Positions 13,291-26,070 of a stretch of 64,000 nt of DNA are shown piece after piece; positions within the stretch are counted from its first letter, which is position 1, and every line of letters begins with the position of its first letter. This stretch comes from Crotophaga sulcirostris (taxonomy: Eukaryota > Chordata > Aves > Cuculiformes > Crotophagidae). The stretch lies in assembly GCA_013397455.1 (NCBI GenBank), contig VYZB01000334.1, forward strand, positions 911,986 through 975,985. Direction: 5' to 3'. Both the position numbers and the translations under genes were made by a program. Below the pieces are notes generated by a model, which had not been told where the DNA came from, did no database searches, and worked only from the letters and a program-made list of their open reading frames with translations.

Positions 13291-15004
13291 CAAAAATGAC
13301 CCTTCTGGGTTTTTTTTAAAAAAGATTAATCTTACTGTACACATTAACTATATGAACCATTTGATGGTTAAACTGGCAGGAAAATTTTGATTTGATGCAG
13401 CTCATAGAGGAAAAAAGCAGCCTGTATGTCTTTGAAAGCCCAGCAGTTTGGTATATTTATGCATATACATATTCTTTGCTTGATAATGTAATTTGTAAAT
13501 ATTGCTGTTTTGAGAATGTTTTTCAAATTTACTCTGTTACAGGAGCAGCATTATTATTAGCATGCTTTTTCATGTTTCTGGTAGCCCCTGGACAACTCTC
13601 TGCCAAACCACTATTCCCCCTGTGGTTTCCTGGATCGGTTCCTGCCTTTGCTGCCAAGGTGGCATTGAGACAAATGCTGCTAGTGGTCACGGGGACATGT
13701 GTTCAGACCCTATTTACCTAATGGTTTTGGTAGATGTATAATAAATTTACTGTCACAAAATTTAGTCAGTGGTAGAAATAATTTCCAACAGCAACTTCAA
13801 ATAACATTGCAGGCAGGGCCTGGCCTCTAAAGCCAGGAAAGTCTTTTGTAACTTTTTTTTTTAAAGGATTTGGCAAAATTTTTCAAAATATATAAATATT
13901 CTCTGTCAAAATGATATGCATGTCACAAATATTACATTTAATTCCATGTCACAATAAATAGTTCCTGTGTTTCGTTGTTTGTTGATCAGTTTCTCAGTTT
14001 TTGACTGAAATACTCGGATATCTTTAAAGTTTGAGGCGTAAGTCATCATTAAGTACTATTGACAGCACAACAGTGGAGACTCCTTAGTCCTAACAATAAA
14101 GGCAAGTTTCCTGAATAAGCTTGCTTTTATTAATTATTATGCTCAAATATTCCATATTTTCTGTTTTACTCTTACTCATTAAATATGCACTCTCAGCAAG
14201 ACTGCCCCTTGGGTGATTTGCAGTATTTGGTGTCAAGATATGTTAAAATAGCAGTTCAGTTTTGGGTATAGCTAATTATTGCCATACATTTTTCACCCTC
14301 TTCCCCCCTCACCCTTGCCTTAGGTAAGAAAGCAAATACAAAATTATTAGAATCTACTGCTCCCCAAAGAAGTCTGGTAAGTGTTTTCTATCGTAATGTC
14401 TGAATTAGTTAATGAATTGATTATTGAGTCAAACTGAGTATTTCCAACAAACTGGGAAATACAACTGAGCATTTATGTTTCAATGAAATTTAGTGTAATT
14501 TTACCAAGGTAGTTAATCAGTTTTAGTCTCAAGTGTAATGAAAAAAGCATTCTTTAATCTGTTACTTTAGGTTTTCAGTCACGATAGTTCATACTACTCA
14601 GTGTGTTTCCGAATATTTTGTCCACTCTTTTATATATATATATGAAAAAGACAGAAAAATATTGTGAATATTATGTTTTAATTAATCAGTAGAAAAAGAT
14701 GGAAAAACGGTCCCATTGAAGAGAAAGTTCAAATAAAACCTCATTTTGCCTGCACAACACTTTCTTTAAGTGCATAAACCAAAGAATATAATGAATATTG
14801 AGAGAATAGTTTTTATTTTTAAAAGCAAAATCATATACTGCCTGAAGAAATACAGTGACGGGAAACAGCAGTAGTTGTCTGCCAGAAAGTCTATTTTATG
14901 TAGGAGGGATGGGGTATTTGCCAGGTAAGAGACTTGTAGGCCTTTTGTCAGGTGTTAAGTAACTGCACAGTTGGGCTGTTGTACAATCCTCTCAGACAAC
15001 ATAA
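13291..15004. other. Unique non-coding sequence
   Basis: No gene assigned. An open frame at 13392-13721 (109 codons) includes a hydrophobic run, GAALLLACFFMFLV, and lies near a splice-acceptor-like TCTGTTACAG at 13534-13543. I recognise no family and treat it as chance. A short (TA)6 tract lies at 14631-14642. Confidence 0.5.
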
Positions 15005-15115
15005 AACTCCCTGACGAAGTGAGTAGTCTGTGCAAGGAGAAATAGATTGACCTGGAATACTCTTCATTGGAGGTCTTTCAAAAAAGCTTAGGATAATATT
15101 TGTTAGAAATGAGAT
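15005..15115 (+). mobile_element. Old CR1 LINE 3'-region relic
   Basis: The block contains AAATAGATTGACCTGGAATA, then CTTCATTGGAGGTCTTTCAA, then AAAGCTTAGGATAATATTTG. This follows the order seen near the end of older CR1/L3-type elements: 'aatagattgcctgg', then 'catcattggaggtcttta', then 'agcttagacaaatatttgtcag'. It appears much more diverged than the other CR1 copies in the window, so it is probably an older insertion. Neither the true 3' tail nor the upstream ORF2 could be traced. Confidence 0.65.
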
Positions 15116-18100
15116 ACATGACTTTCTGAAGATACTTGAGCTCTTTACTTATCACTAAGTACTCATATACATATAACACTAATTTTTTATTACTGACTAT
15201 TTGCAAATAGTGATGTGTCATATTTTCTTGGTGCAGGGGTGGGTAGAACTTAGCAATAGTTTCGATAACGAGGTCATTTTTAGTTGGATTTGTAAACATG
15301 AGCTTCAGTGCCTAAATTTAGATGTTTGCAAATAAGTGGGGTTTTTTGTTGACTTGAGTTTTCCTGTTGGGAGTTCTGTAACAGAACTGTGATAAATATT
15401 AAATATTAAATATTTTCTGAAACAATATATTTTTAAAAGGACTTACATTTCTATTTCATACATTTTATATAGCAAATCAATGTATTTTATCCACTCATAA
15501 CTCTCAGATTTATTTTCAGCAGCAGCTTTGCATTGCTCTGTTTTTTGTCACATGAGTTAAAAGGGCAAATCAGAATAATAATGTTTTTCTTGCATGACTG
15601 AACACAACACTAAAAGTGTGTTAACACCAGGGCAAGGGAGGCAGGGAATGTGCAGAAGTGGGCAATTCTGCCCTTATTTTGGCAGCAAAGCCATTGCAAA
15701 TCCAATCTATGAAGATGATTATAAGCTCTAGAGTCAATGCAACAACCTCTTTTTGGTTATCAGCTTTCTGTTCTGTCTTGGATTTGCAAAATGACCTCAC
15801 AGCACATTTGCGTTTGTCCCCTGTGCAACAGTCTATACAGTGGTGTCCAGCTGAGGGGCAGGGAGGCACCATCCCTTCCCGTGCGTGTGGACGATGGAAA
15901 GAGGTTCTACAGGAGCTGAGCTCCTCTCTCTCACCAAAAAGCCACAAAGTGTTCTGTAGTTTCTTAATGACAAGCTCAGAAATTTATCGTGTGCAAACCT
16001 CAAGAATGAAACTACATAAGCCAGACAATTTAGATTTGGTTTTTCTTAGACAAAAGTTACTTCATCTTGTCTAGGGTATCATACACAGGAAATTTGGAAC
16101 CTTGCAACCTTTGGAATGTTGTAAAATTCATCTGCAGACAGCTAGCAGGTGAGGGGAGGTGGGAATTGACAAATTTTATTTTTCACTTCAGTACTCTATG
16201 TCATAGTCTGAATACAGTGTCTGGCATTCCTCAGCAAATGGAGGGAACATCATTCTTCACATACATTAGATAAAAAGTAATGTAATACTCTCATTAGAGA
16301 AAAATGGACCACATACTGACTACTCTGCTGCAGTTGCAGCGTAAGGATTAGTAACTGTTAGGGAGGGGGAGAAAGTGCACATGCAGCTCACTGGGTAACT
16401 GGATAAAAGCATTCTTGCTCCAGTTCCTTCAAGTTCAGTCAAGCTCTGCTGGTGATGAATCATTCCACAGAGAAATTTCAACCTAAAGGATATTTTTCAA
16501 AAATTATCTCTGATTATCCCAGTATTCACATAGACATTCACTGAGTGCAGTCATTTCTACACTGTCTGTTACTGAATTATTCAGTCTTATATTGAATCTA
16601 TATTATGCTAGTGTTTCAGAAGAATGCCTGAATACCATTATGCAGACTAAAATATTATACAATATCTTTACTTAATCAAAATAAACAGATGTGATATAGC
16701 TGCAGCGCAGGTATCTCTGCTTCAAGAGGCTATGCGGACCTTTTTCAACCTGCAAGGATTCCTCAGGGCTACTGGCTGTGGATGCTCAGCTTGATCCAGC
16801 TATGTTAGGCATTTTACCTTCAATACTCACTTTAGTCTCTCTGACTGTTATCCTGTGCGGTCACAATTTCCAGGACAGATGGAAGCAGCTGAAGGACATG
16901 AAAAGAAAATGCCTCTTTCTGTAAAGTAGTAAAGCATAGAAAGAGTATGCAATAATAAAAAAAAAAAGCTGAACAGTTTGGTTATGTTTCCAGACAAGAA
17001 AAAGCTCTCTCCCTAAGTGGGAATGTATCCAACCACAGATGAGTGGAGTCCATGTCTTCCCCTGCTTCAGGCACTGAGGTGTGCTATTAATCTAACTTTA
17101 TCTCCCTAGAGATTTAGATCAACTGAATAGAACATATTATCTGTCATAGTCATTGAACATAAGTGTAACCCCAATTTAAAAAAGAAAAAAAACAAACCCG
17201 AGTGTGGTGGAAAGAAGGGAATGCCTTGCTGTATCTCTGATCCCATGGAGATTTACTTTACCTTTGGCCTTTCTTGCAAAGAAACTAAACAAAATCTTTA
17301 TCTTCAGGGAAAGCACAAATAAGTCAAGAAATCTGAGAGAAACAATAGGAAGACAGAAGTTGAAATCAATGATATGCTGAACTGAGCACAAATCATTAAA
17401 AGTGTTGGAAAAATCTAATAACCAGGGCTGGTATTTTCACTGTTGCCTTGGGTAAATGAGAGCTGGTTCATACAAATACAGAACAAGAGAAATAATTGAA
17501 ATTGGTTTCTTTTCCTTTTAAAGTTTGGTGTTTGTTTTACTCCCAGAAGGACAGGAACAAGTTTTGAGGCCCATTTTCTTCTCTTTTAGTTGAGTAAAAG
17601 AAAGATGGAGGTGAGCAATCTTTCTCAGTTGAAAGTGCTAGGCAGGAACAAAATTACTGTAGGAAAATGACTTGCAGGGCAAATACTGCTTTTATGTTTA
17701 CTGAAGCAAGTTATCAATGTAATAGCATAGCAATGATCAAATGGAGCATGGGAAAAACATCCTTGAATGTTATTTACAGGTTTTTCTGTGCTGAATAATG
17801 GAGAAAGCCTGACTGTGGTAGTAATGCATTGTTGTCTTTTGTGACTGGAGAGTACCACAAGCTTGTGTGGCAACCTCCACTTAAACACCCTGGTCCTTAC
17901 CTCTATCATGGGTCTGATGACTGCTGTTTTGTTATACTAAAGCTACATGTCCCAAGTTAGCTGTTTAATTGTGGTTTGTGGGCCTTCTGAAACGTTGTCT
18001 GCCCTGTAAGGAAATCTAGGTTTGTAGTCTAACTAACGTTGCTAACTCTGAATCAATGAGTTGAGGCCTTCTTTTCTATCTTGCCACAAATTCATATAGT

Positions 18101-21100
18101 TTTGTTGAAATGGATGCGGTAAAACAAGTTTGCTTGAAAAGATTTTATTTTATTTTGTATACTAAGATAATATACTTGTAGGAGAGAAAATATTTCTGTT
18201 TTTTATCTGACAATTAGACAAAGATGACACTACAGGAAAGATGTCAACCTGTTCCCTACCAGGCTTGCAGAAGACAAAAGCAACAACTGACCTGTCCTCC
18301 TCATATCTCTGGGTATTTTTGTAGACTGAGGACAATGTCTTTGGACATTTTTTTTGCACTGCATTGGAGCCAACAGTGATATTTGCACTTTTTTCAAATA
18401 CGTTTCCAATACATTCTTTAGAGATACAAGAGAATATATCTCAATATGTAAGAGAATATATCATGAGATATATCTAAACTGCCATCTTGAAAGCCCTGCC
18501 CTACCACCTTGCAGAACCTGGTGTTTATTGCAGTGATATCTACTTTTTTCTAATAATTCACTAATTCACTACTAATTCAGAAAGATGCAACCTGTTTTCC
18601 TAAAGAAATCGCCCAGCTTATTCATCTGTGCTGAGAGACCCTCATGTATACAAGATGACGAGTGAGACCAGAGCTTAAAAATATTTAGGAAAATGAAGAC
18701 AGCAGTCTTCAATACCCAGGACAAGCAACTATCTTGCATACAGTCAATAAAATAACAAAATTTCACTCTGTTTGAGAAATAAATCACACTTAGTGGCCAG
18801 TTTTAATTGGGATACTGAGTCCTGCAATGCACTGAGTATGGAGGTGAGCTTCCTGGGCTGAAGGAGTGTAGCTTCTCCATAAAAAAGAGTTACTGCTTGT
18901 GCACGTCACAGTACCGTGTAACGCGGCTCCGACATGGTGACTGTAAATTACTTTTAGGCAAGGCTGACTCTGCTTTGGTTGTACATGTGAAAAGGTGTTT
19001 GTACACAACTGTTTGAAGACGTATTTTCTTAATGGATAATTGCTGTTGACAGCAGCAAATGAAGCATACCTTGTGAGATTTTAAAAGCTGAAAGTCTTTT
19101 TCCTGGGTCTATGGGATAAATAAAAGAAGAATTTTTCCCTAAAGGACGCTGCTTTTACAAACTTCGTTATGTTTGAAAAGATCTTAGCAAGAAACATTTG
19201 GTGCAGTAATCAGAAGCAAAAAGGAAATGTATAGATAGTTAACACATTAAGAGAAATACATAGCCTGTTTCCTTAAACAGTACATCGAAATTTTTGACTC
19301 ATGAGTGAATGATGAATTCTCCACAGAATTGTTTTTTTAAGGTGGAGAGAGTGTATAAAGCATATATCAGCACCACTCACATAAGAGAAAGTATAAAAGA
19401 TACCATAGGGTAAATATATTCCTTTTTTATGTTTCTGTCAAAAAGCAGAAATTGTTTGGACTATGGTGCTTTATCCTTCTGGCTGTTTTCCCTATTACAA
19501 AAAAATCACTAAACAGAAAAAAATTCACCATGCTTGCTACTTTTACTAGCTCTATACACTCTTACCATCAGAACAAGAAGAAAACCAAACAATTGTCTAA
19601 GTCACCGTACAAAATATGATTATATAATCACTAGTAAAAGTTATCATCCTATTATTTTTATATGCCACCTCAGATTTAGCAGATGAGCATCTCTTGTCAC
19701 AAAACATTGCTTACCCTTTTATGCAAGCTGTATTTGAATGACCAGTTCCACTTGAAATGCATTGCTCTTTTGAAAGTACTATAAAGAAAAAAACTGAAAA
19801 GTAATGGACACCTGTAACAAGAAGTCCGGTGAAGTCTTTTAGAAGATTTGTATGTTTCCACTCTGTATATTTTGTACTGTAAATATATCAGTTTCAGGGT
19901 TTAATCTTGCCACAATTAAATTGTTACAAAGTTATTTGATATTTTCACGAATAAATTGCCTGTCAAAATTTAATTATTTTATTCATTCTAAAGAATAGTC
20001 CTATGAAGCTCTCACTGAATGGGATGTGTTAACCGCTGCAAAATGCACAAAATTAAAGATTTATTCTGAAAGTGAAGACAGGTTAAATTGGAGAGTCTTA
20101 TTTGTCATTCCAAGTCTTCTTTTGCTTGTAGGTTACAGCTATAATGTCTGAATTTGTTGGTTCTAAGTGAAACTGCTGTATTGTTTAGAACAAGGCGCCT
20201 TTGACAAAGCAGCAAATGTGCCATTCACAATAAATTAGCACCTGTTTCAACCTCCTCACAGGATAGAGATCCTAGGCATAAATCTCTGGTGACTGCAGGA
20301 GGAGGACTTTTTATCTTATTCACAGGTCCATGGGGTTACGTTTTTCGGGAATATCCTCATGGTTTCCAGTCTTTCCTACTTCCCAGGGATCAGCACTGAA
20401 TAACACTCTCCTAGTTTTACTCACCAGCAGCTAACACATCCATTGTCCATACGTTGAGAATACCTGTGTAACCATGCTATATCAAGTTTTTGACCCTAAA
20501 TAGGCAAACAAAACAAAATCAAAACCACTCCCAAAAAACCTTAGCATTTTCAAATGCTTTCATCTAACAATCAAGCTGTATTTCTAGAGATTAAATATTA
20601 ACACAGGTATTATCTTTGTTTGTAAACTGCAGAATGATTGTCTTGCTCGGTAAACATATTTTACTTGTAGTATGCTATTTTCAATTGTTTTTCATTTTTT
20701 GAATTGTATTTACATAATACTGTAAGACTCTGATGAACTGTTGTACATTTAAGAAGAATCCAAAATTTATTTCTTTTTATTTAATTGATAACAAACTATG
20801 GGTTCCTTATGCTGTTCTTTACCAGCAAACTAGTTTCTGTTAAGCATAAGACTGCTTGAAAGGATTTGTTCTGATTGCTCCATCCATTCGTTAATACCTT
20901 GGCCACCACAGTGCTGTTATTCTTGACAGAAGACTTTATAAGCAAGGACTGCTCTTAATGATAAAATTAGCATTATTCTGAGACTACATCTAGGTTTTAG
21001 TAATTTTTTTCACTCATGCCACATAAATCTTTGATTTTGCTTTTCTTTTTTTCTTTTTTTCTAAACAAAACATCTGCACAGATCTAGCATGTTTTCCTTG

Positions 21101-24100
21101 ATTGGATAAACTCCAAAGATCTATGAAAGACATGACATGTGCAAAGGAGCAGGATCTAAGAAGGCTCTATTGACATCACTCTTACTTTAACACTCACGGA
21201 CGCTTTCAGGAAGTAGATACTGTCAAGCCTCCCTTCCTGAAGCTGAGCCTTGATGGCATTGCTGGTCCTACCTGTCACTGATCACTATTTGGCCAGACTC
21301 CCAGCCTGCGACAGTGTGGGCTTTTATGCTGACGGCAAATACTTCTGCTGCTTCCACAGGGGTTAATGAAGACTCCATCGCCCTTACTACATAAAGTATA
21401 AGGGCAGATACTTCATAAGACACAAAAATGAACATGCTCATTGAATCCAGGTAGGCATGGCTCCCGTAAGTGATCTGACTCTTGAAAGAGTCTCACTAAA
21501 TTCTTAAGATCATAGTCTTAATGAGGACTAAAGCTGTAAGTTTAATGTAAAATTAATCCACCAATTAAAGACTATTTCACATTCACATGCTCTGTGGGAA
21601 AAAGGAGCCTGTCATCACAGTGGGCTGTAGCAGCTGTGCGTAATAAATTGTCTCATTCCACCTGCCAAAAAGACAGCCACATATCAATAATCATTGTGCA
21701 GTGAATCTCATTTGTAAAAATCATCTCGAATAAGGGGATAAACTAGAAAGAAATTGAATGACCTTTATTTCAAAGGAAATCCATCGCCAAAACACAGTAG
21801 AATAGGAACACCATTAACAGGAAGTCAGGATTGAAACACTTTGAGCAGAGAAGAGAGCTGCTATGCTGATTCAGCCAACACAGCATGTTGCCTCCTGAGA
21901 GCACATGAACAGCATCTGTTTCTGAAGTAGAAGCTACAAGAGACTGTAGAAAGGCAAACCAGTGTCACAATAATGTGGAAAACAACTTTTTGTTCCACAC
22001 AACCTGTAGAATGTTTACTGACCAGAAGAACTAAGTATTTTACTTACAACAGCCTTGTCAATCCCTGTCCTCCCTACTGCCTATCCTCTTTTCTCCATTT
22101 CAGGGTGCTCTTTTCACATTTCCTAATACTTTGTGAGGATTTGCTTCTGAGTTGATACTTGATAATCACAGTCTCAGTGTTTCCACTGTAACTAGATCGC
22201 TTGAACAATAAAAATAATTGGTGTGTAGTCTTCTGCTAATAAAAGCATCCAATTACTGTGTTCTCTGTTGCAATGGTATTGCAGTATTGTCAGAAAATTC
22301 AGAGAAAGGTTGTGCAGCGTTTAGTTTTCAAATAACTCCTAATGATAAGGCAAGTAACAATCCTGAGATATCTTTCATTTCTGCAAATTTCATGCAAAGA
22401 CTAAGAGTTCAATCAAAATAAAACTTTGTGATTTGTAGCACTGTCCCATTTGTGCAGGGACATTGAAGAGTCCTTATTAGAGCTGTTGCCTCTTCACTTC
22501 CACTCCTGACCTTCTGCAGCTGGTGTGGCAAAACCTCTCTAGTATGCAAACTACTGCTGTTTCTGAAAAGCAAAAACCAGCTTTTGAACCTAATTCAAAG
22601 CGTATTGAAACGGATGGAAAGACTTCTGTTTCAACAACTGTGGATTACTGTTGCATTTCATGGACTCCAACAAAAAGACTTAAGAGTCCTATTAAGTAGA
22701 GGGAAGTGCAGTGGATGCATATGATATACCACCAAAGCTAACCCATATAATCAACCTAATCAAAGTGTCGCCAGCATCAGCAGATGTATTTTGAAATACT
22801 CTTAGCTTCTGAAGTCATACAAATATGTCATTACGAACTAAATAACTCCTTATCAGTGATGGAGTTTAAAACACACAAATTCAAACACCTGCTAAGCTGT
22901 TCATTAATAACCAAGTTTCATTGCAGAAGAGGTGGGGCATCTGCAAAATTAATTTTGCATAAAAGTATTAAATTCCTTAAGTCAGTTCCTTTCAGGTTTT
23001 CCTAATTTTGCTAAATACTTTCTACTTTAAAGCCTTTCTTTTTTAATTACTTTTTTCTTACTTTTCTTTTTTTTTCTTTAAATATTTATGATGCTTTCAG
23101 AACTCTCACTTCTTATGTTGACACAGTGGATGTGAGGGGGAGAAGATAAAGAGAGGCTAACAGCAATTACCACAGAACTAGAAGTATTATATATTAATTA
23201 AATAAATCATAAGTTATTAAAATATTAAATATCTCTTCTGTCTTTGCATTTATTTCAGATGTACTATGAGGCAATTTGAAAGCAAGATACACTGCTTTAG
23301 AGCTTATTAGCTTTAAAATAGTGTTAAATAGATTTATTAACAGAGAAAATAAAGATTAAACACTGAATTTCTTATCTGCACCTGTAAAATACATAGGGAG
23401 AGGTTAAAATAATCAATTTATGTGTGCATATATTAATAACTCTAGTTGGATGATACTGAATATTGAACCATCTTTAAAATTTAGATTTTATTCTTGGTGT
23501 TAGATATTATATTTCATTATAAGATTGTCCTCTATGGCTAAGCCATAGAAGAGAAAGAATAAATACTTATTACACCAGAATATGTGGAAGTGAATGTTAA
23601 TTCAGTTCGTGCTCTGGAGACATGAGTTTACTCTTTAAGTTCCTTAAATAAAAATAGAACATATTTCAGACTCACAAATTCACCCTTCCAATTTCAACTC
23701 TCCTTATTTCTTTCCAATTGCTATCTGTCTATTTCCCTGAAAATTACGGGAAAAAATTACAAATTACATTTGTTTTTGGTCAGAATGTCTCAAACAGTTA
23801 GATGAAAATTGTAGATACTTCCTGATTATTGTATGAGTATGCTGAAGACCTCCCTGAGGTTTAAAGGGTTTGTTAAAAATTTCGACAGCTCAATCATAAC
23901 AATAGTTTATTATTTCATTATTTCACTAGTACAACCGTGACATCAACCCCAATTATGTGCATAATCCTTTAGAGTGGATGATTAGAAAATAGTGAAGTGG
24001 ATGAAGGAGAAAGCCTAGTACTCCTTCAGTATCTGTGTATGTTTGCCTTCATGCAGACATTTGTGTACAAGCATTGTCACTGTTTGAGGCTGTACGACTG

Positions 24101-25929
24101 ATAGTCTGTTGTATGCTTATCATATCTTTTAAAAATGTTAAATCGCAAAAGAAATTTAAAAGAAAAGCAAATTGACTGGAGAAGAAGAGAATCTAGCAAA
24201 ATGTGTAAATACTAGACATAACCTTAATTTCCTGGAAACCCTAACTTTTCAAATTATTTTAATTTCTCAGCGGTCGAACATACACTTCCCTGCTGAAACA
24301 GAATGTATTTTAAGTTCCCATGACTCTCATTCATAACTCATTCTCATTCTCCATGACTACTGTACTTCTTAAGTCTGTAATTGCACTGTTTGCAACTGAA
24401 TTACAGTTGTGTCGTAACTAAACCATGTTATCAGTTTTGTTTTACAAAAACAAATGCAAAGCGGTGTAGCTTCCTTTAGGTTTATACTCATCCTCTCCTT
24501 AACCACATCTGTATTCTCAGTAATATTTATTCTCTCAGTACAACCACAGTACAAGAGACAGAGGAGGCTGGAAGAGATGTCAAGCAGAGCAGTGACAGTT
24601 GATTTACCTTACCTGACCCTCTTTAAGGTGGGGATAGAAATTTCAGTCCCGTCTTCTCTGATCTGCTTCATGGGATTGAATATCTCAGGTAACAACTTTT
24701 AAATGCAAGTAGTATCTAAAAACCTAGTATCTTAATGAGAAGATAAAAAGGAAATAGCAGTGGAGGAGGACTTTGGGACCACTTCAATGTACATGACGAT
24801 ATTAGAAAATCTCAGCTGTCCTGGGAAAAAAAACACTCCTAAAAGTCAGGAGTTTTTTTCAGATTTCAACACATAATTTCCTTCTGTTTCAATGATGCCC
24901 GTGAGTTCAGTTCTCCCCTGCAGCCCCAGTAGCTCATCCTACTTGAGAAGTTTGTTGTCAGGGTTTTACTTCCAGTCCCTCATCTTTCACGTAGTCATGA
25001 CCTTTCCATCACTAATCTTTTCATCACAGAGAAGTCAAGAGGTTTTTGGGTAGAACTTCAAATTTTTTCTACCGTACTGAACTCTATAGGGAAAGCAAAG
25101 GCACACAAGGATGCTATACAATTTCAAACTGATCCAATTAGCATCTCCTCACACAGGTTTGCAAGTAATCCGGGTGTTTAAATGACATAATGCCTTTAAG
25201 TAATGTTTTCTTTTTCTTAAAAAGTTTGTAGGAAATTGATGAACTAAAACTCCTGTTTAAGGTAGACTTAATTAGTTTAAGGCTTTTTGAGCTCTTGCAG
25301 AAAATCAGATTCAAAGAATCAGACAACTCAGTGTTTTAGACTTCTCAGTCCTCTTCAGATCATGTCAGTTCTTTGAAGATAAACCTAACAAAGTAAACAC
25401 GAATAATTTCTTACAGATGTAGGCATTCTTACTTGCAATTGCCAGTTCTGGCGGTATCAAAGTTTAGGGAACAGGTATATTCTTAACTCTTCATTTCCTG
25501 ATGTTCAAATCTTGATTTATTCTTAAATCTGTTTTCTGGAATGGAGATTTCACAGTGTAGCTTTACTTAATATGTTTTACCAGTAAGTTGTGATGCCATG
25601 AAACTGCATTTCACTGACATGTAAAACTAAGGACAGCAAGAAATAAATATGCATTATTAATATAAACAGCAAGGTACATTATACAAACTGGTTTGTACTG
25701 ATATACAATGACATAAACATGTTTTGGTTATTTTTTTTAGAATTTCTATCAGGTTGATTAACAATTCTAGGATGTTATTGTAGTTTCTGTATGCTATGGG
25801 GTGCAATTTAGCTGTTAAGTAGACACACCTTACTTCTCCTACTAATAAAGAATTTACAGTCAAAGAAAACCCCAAACTAATTTTGGGATTTTTTTTGTTT
25901 TATTTTGTTTGGGTTTTTTTTTACAGAAA
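15116..25929. other. Long unique non-coding block
   Basis: Nearly 11 kb with no gene or transposon I can support. Small features are a 16-base perfect palindrome ACTATTTGCAAATAGT at 15196-15211, AAGAGAATATATC repeated with a 22-base period at 18428-18462, AATTCACT-like units at 18551-18579, and an inverted repeat TCTATGGCT/AGCCATAGA at 23531-23549. A near-perfect hairpin with A/T tracts lies at 24826-24860. The longest open frame (15658-16074, 138 codons) overlaps open frames on the opposite strand and has no domain. A GC-richer patch at about 21190-21470 is unassigned. Confidence 0.5.
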
Positions 25930-26070
25930 TATCATAGAATCATTTAGTTTGGAAAAGACCTCTAAGATGGTCAAGTCCAACAATCAGCCCAAGTCCACCA
26001 TGCCCAATAAACCGTGTCCCAAAGTACCATGGCTATACATATTCTGTATGCTCCAAAGATTTAATACTGA
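25930..26070 (-). mobile_element. CR1 LINE 3'-end fragment
   Basis: In plus orientation it starts ATCATAGAATCATTTAGTTT, followed by GGAAAAGACCTCTAAGATGG and TCAAGTCCAACAATCAGCCC. This is the textbook reverse complement of an avian CR1 3' terminus, including the ATTCTATGAT tail. Similarity weakens after CCAAAGTACCATGGC and is lost near 26070. The preceding T-rich stretch (about 25890-25922) is adjacent low-complexity sequence. Confidence 0.93.

Noticed and set aside
13392..13721. 109-codon frame with a hydrophobic run after a splice-acceptor-like site
   Set aside because: No known family, no partner exon and no conserved motif. T-rich DNA easily encodes hydrophobic runs.
15658..16074. 138-codon plus-strand open frame, one of the longest in the window
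   Set aside because: No domain or family resemblance, and it overlaps open frames on the other strand. Such lengths are expected by chance in 64 kb.
18428..18579. Short repeats as a possible CRISPR-like array
   Set aside because: Units are 8 to 22 bases, imperfect and directly adjacent, with no spacers. The genome is vertebrate.
24826..24860. Hairpin with T-tract as a bacterial-type terminator
   Set aside because: The genomic context is avian, there is no gene upstream, and A/T-tract hairpins are common by chance here.
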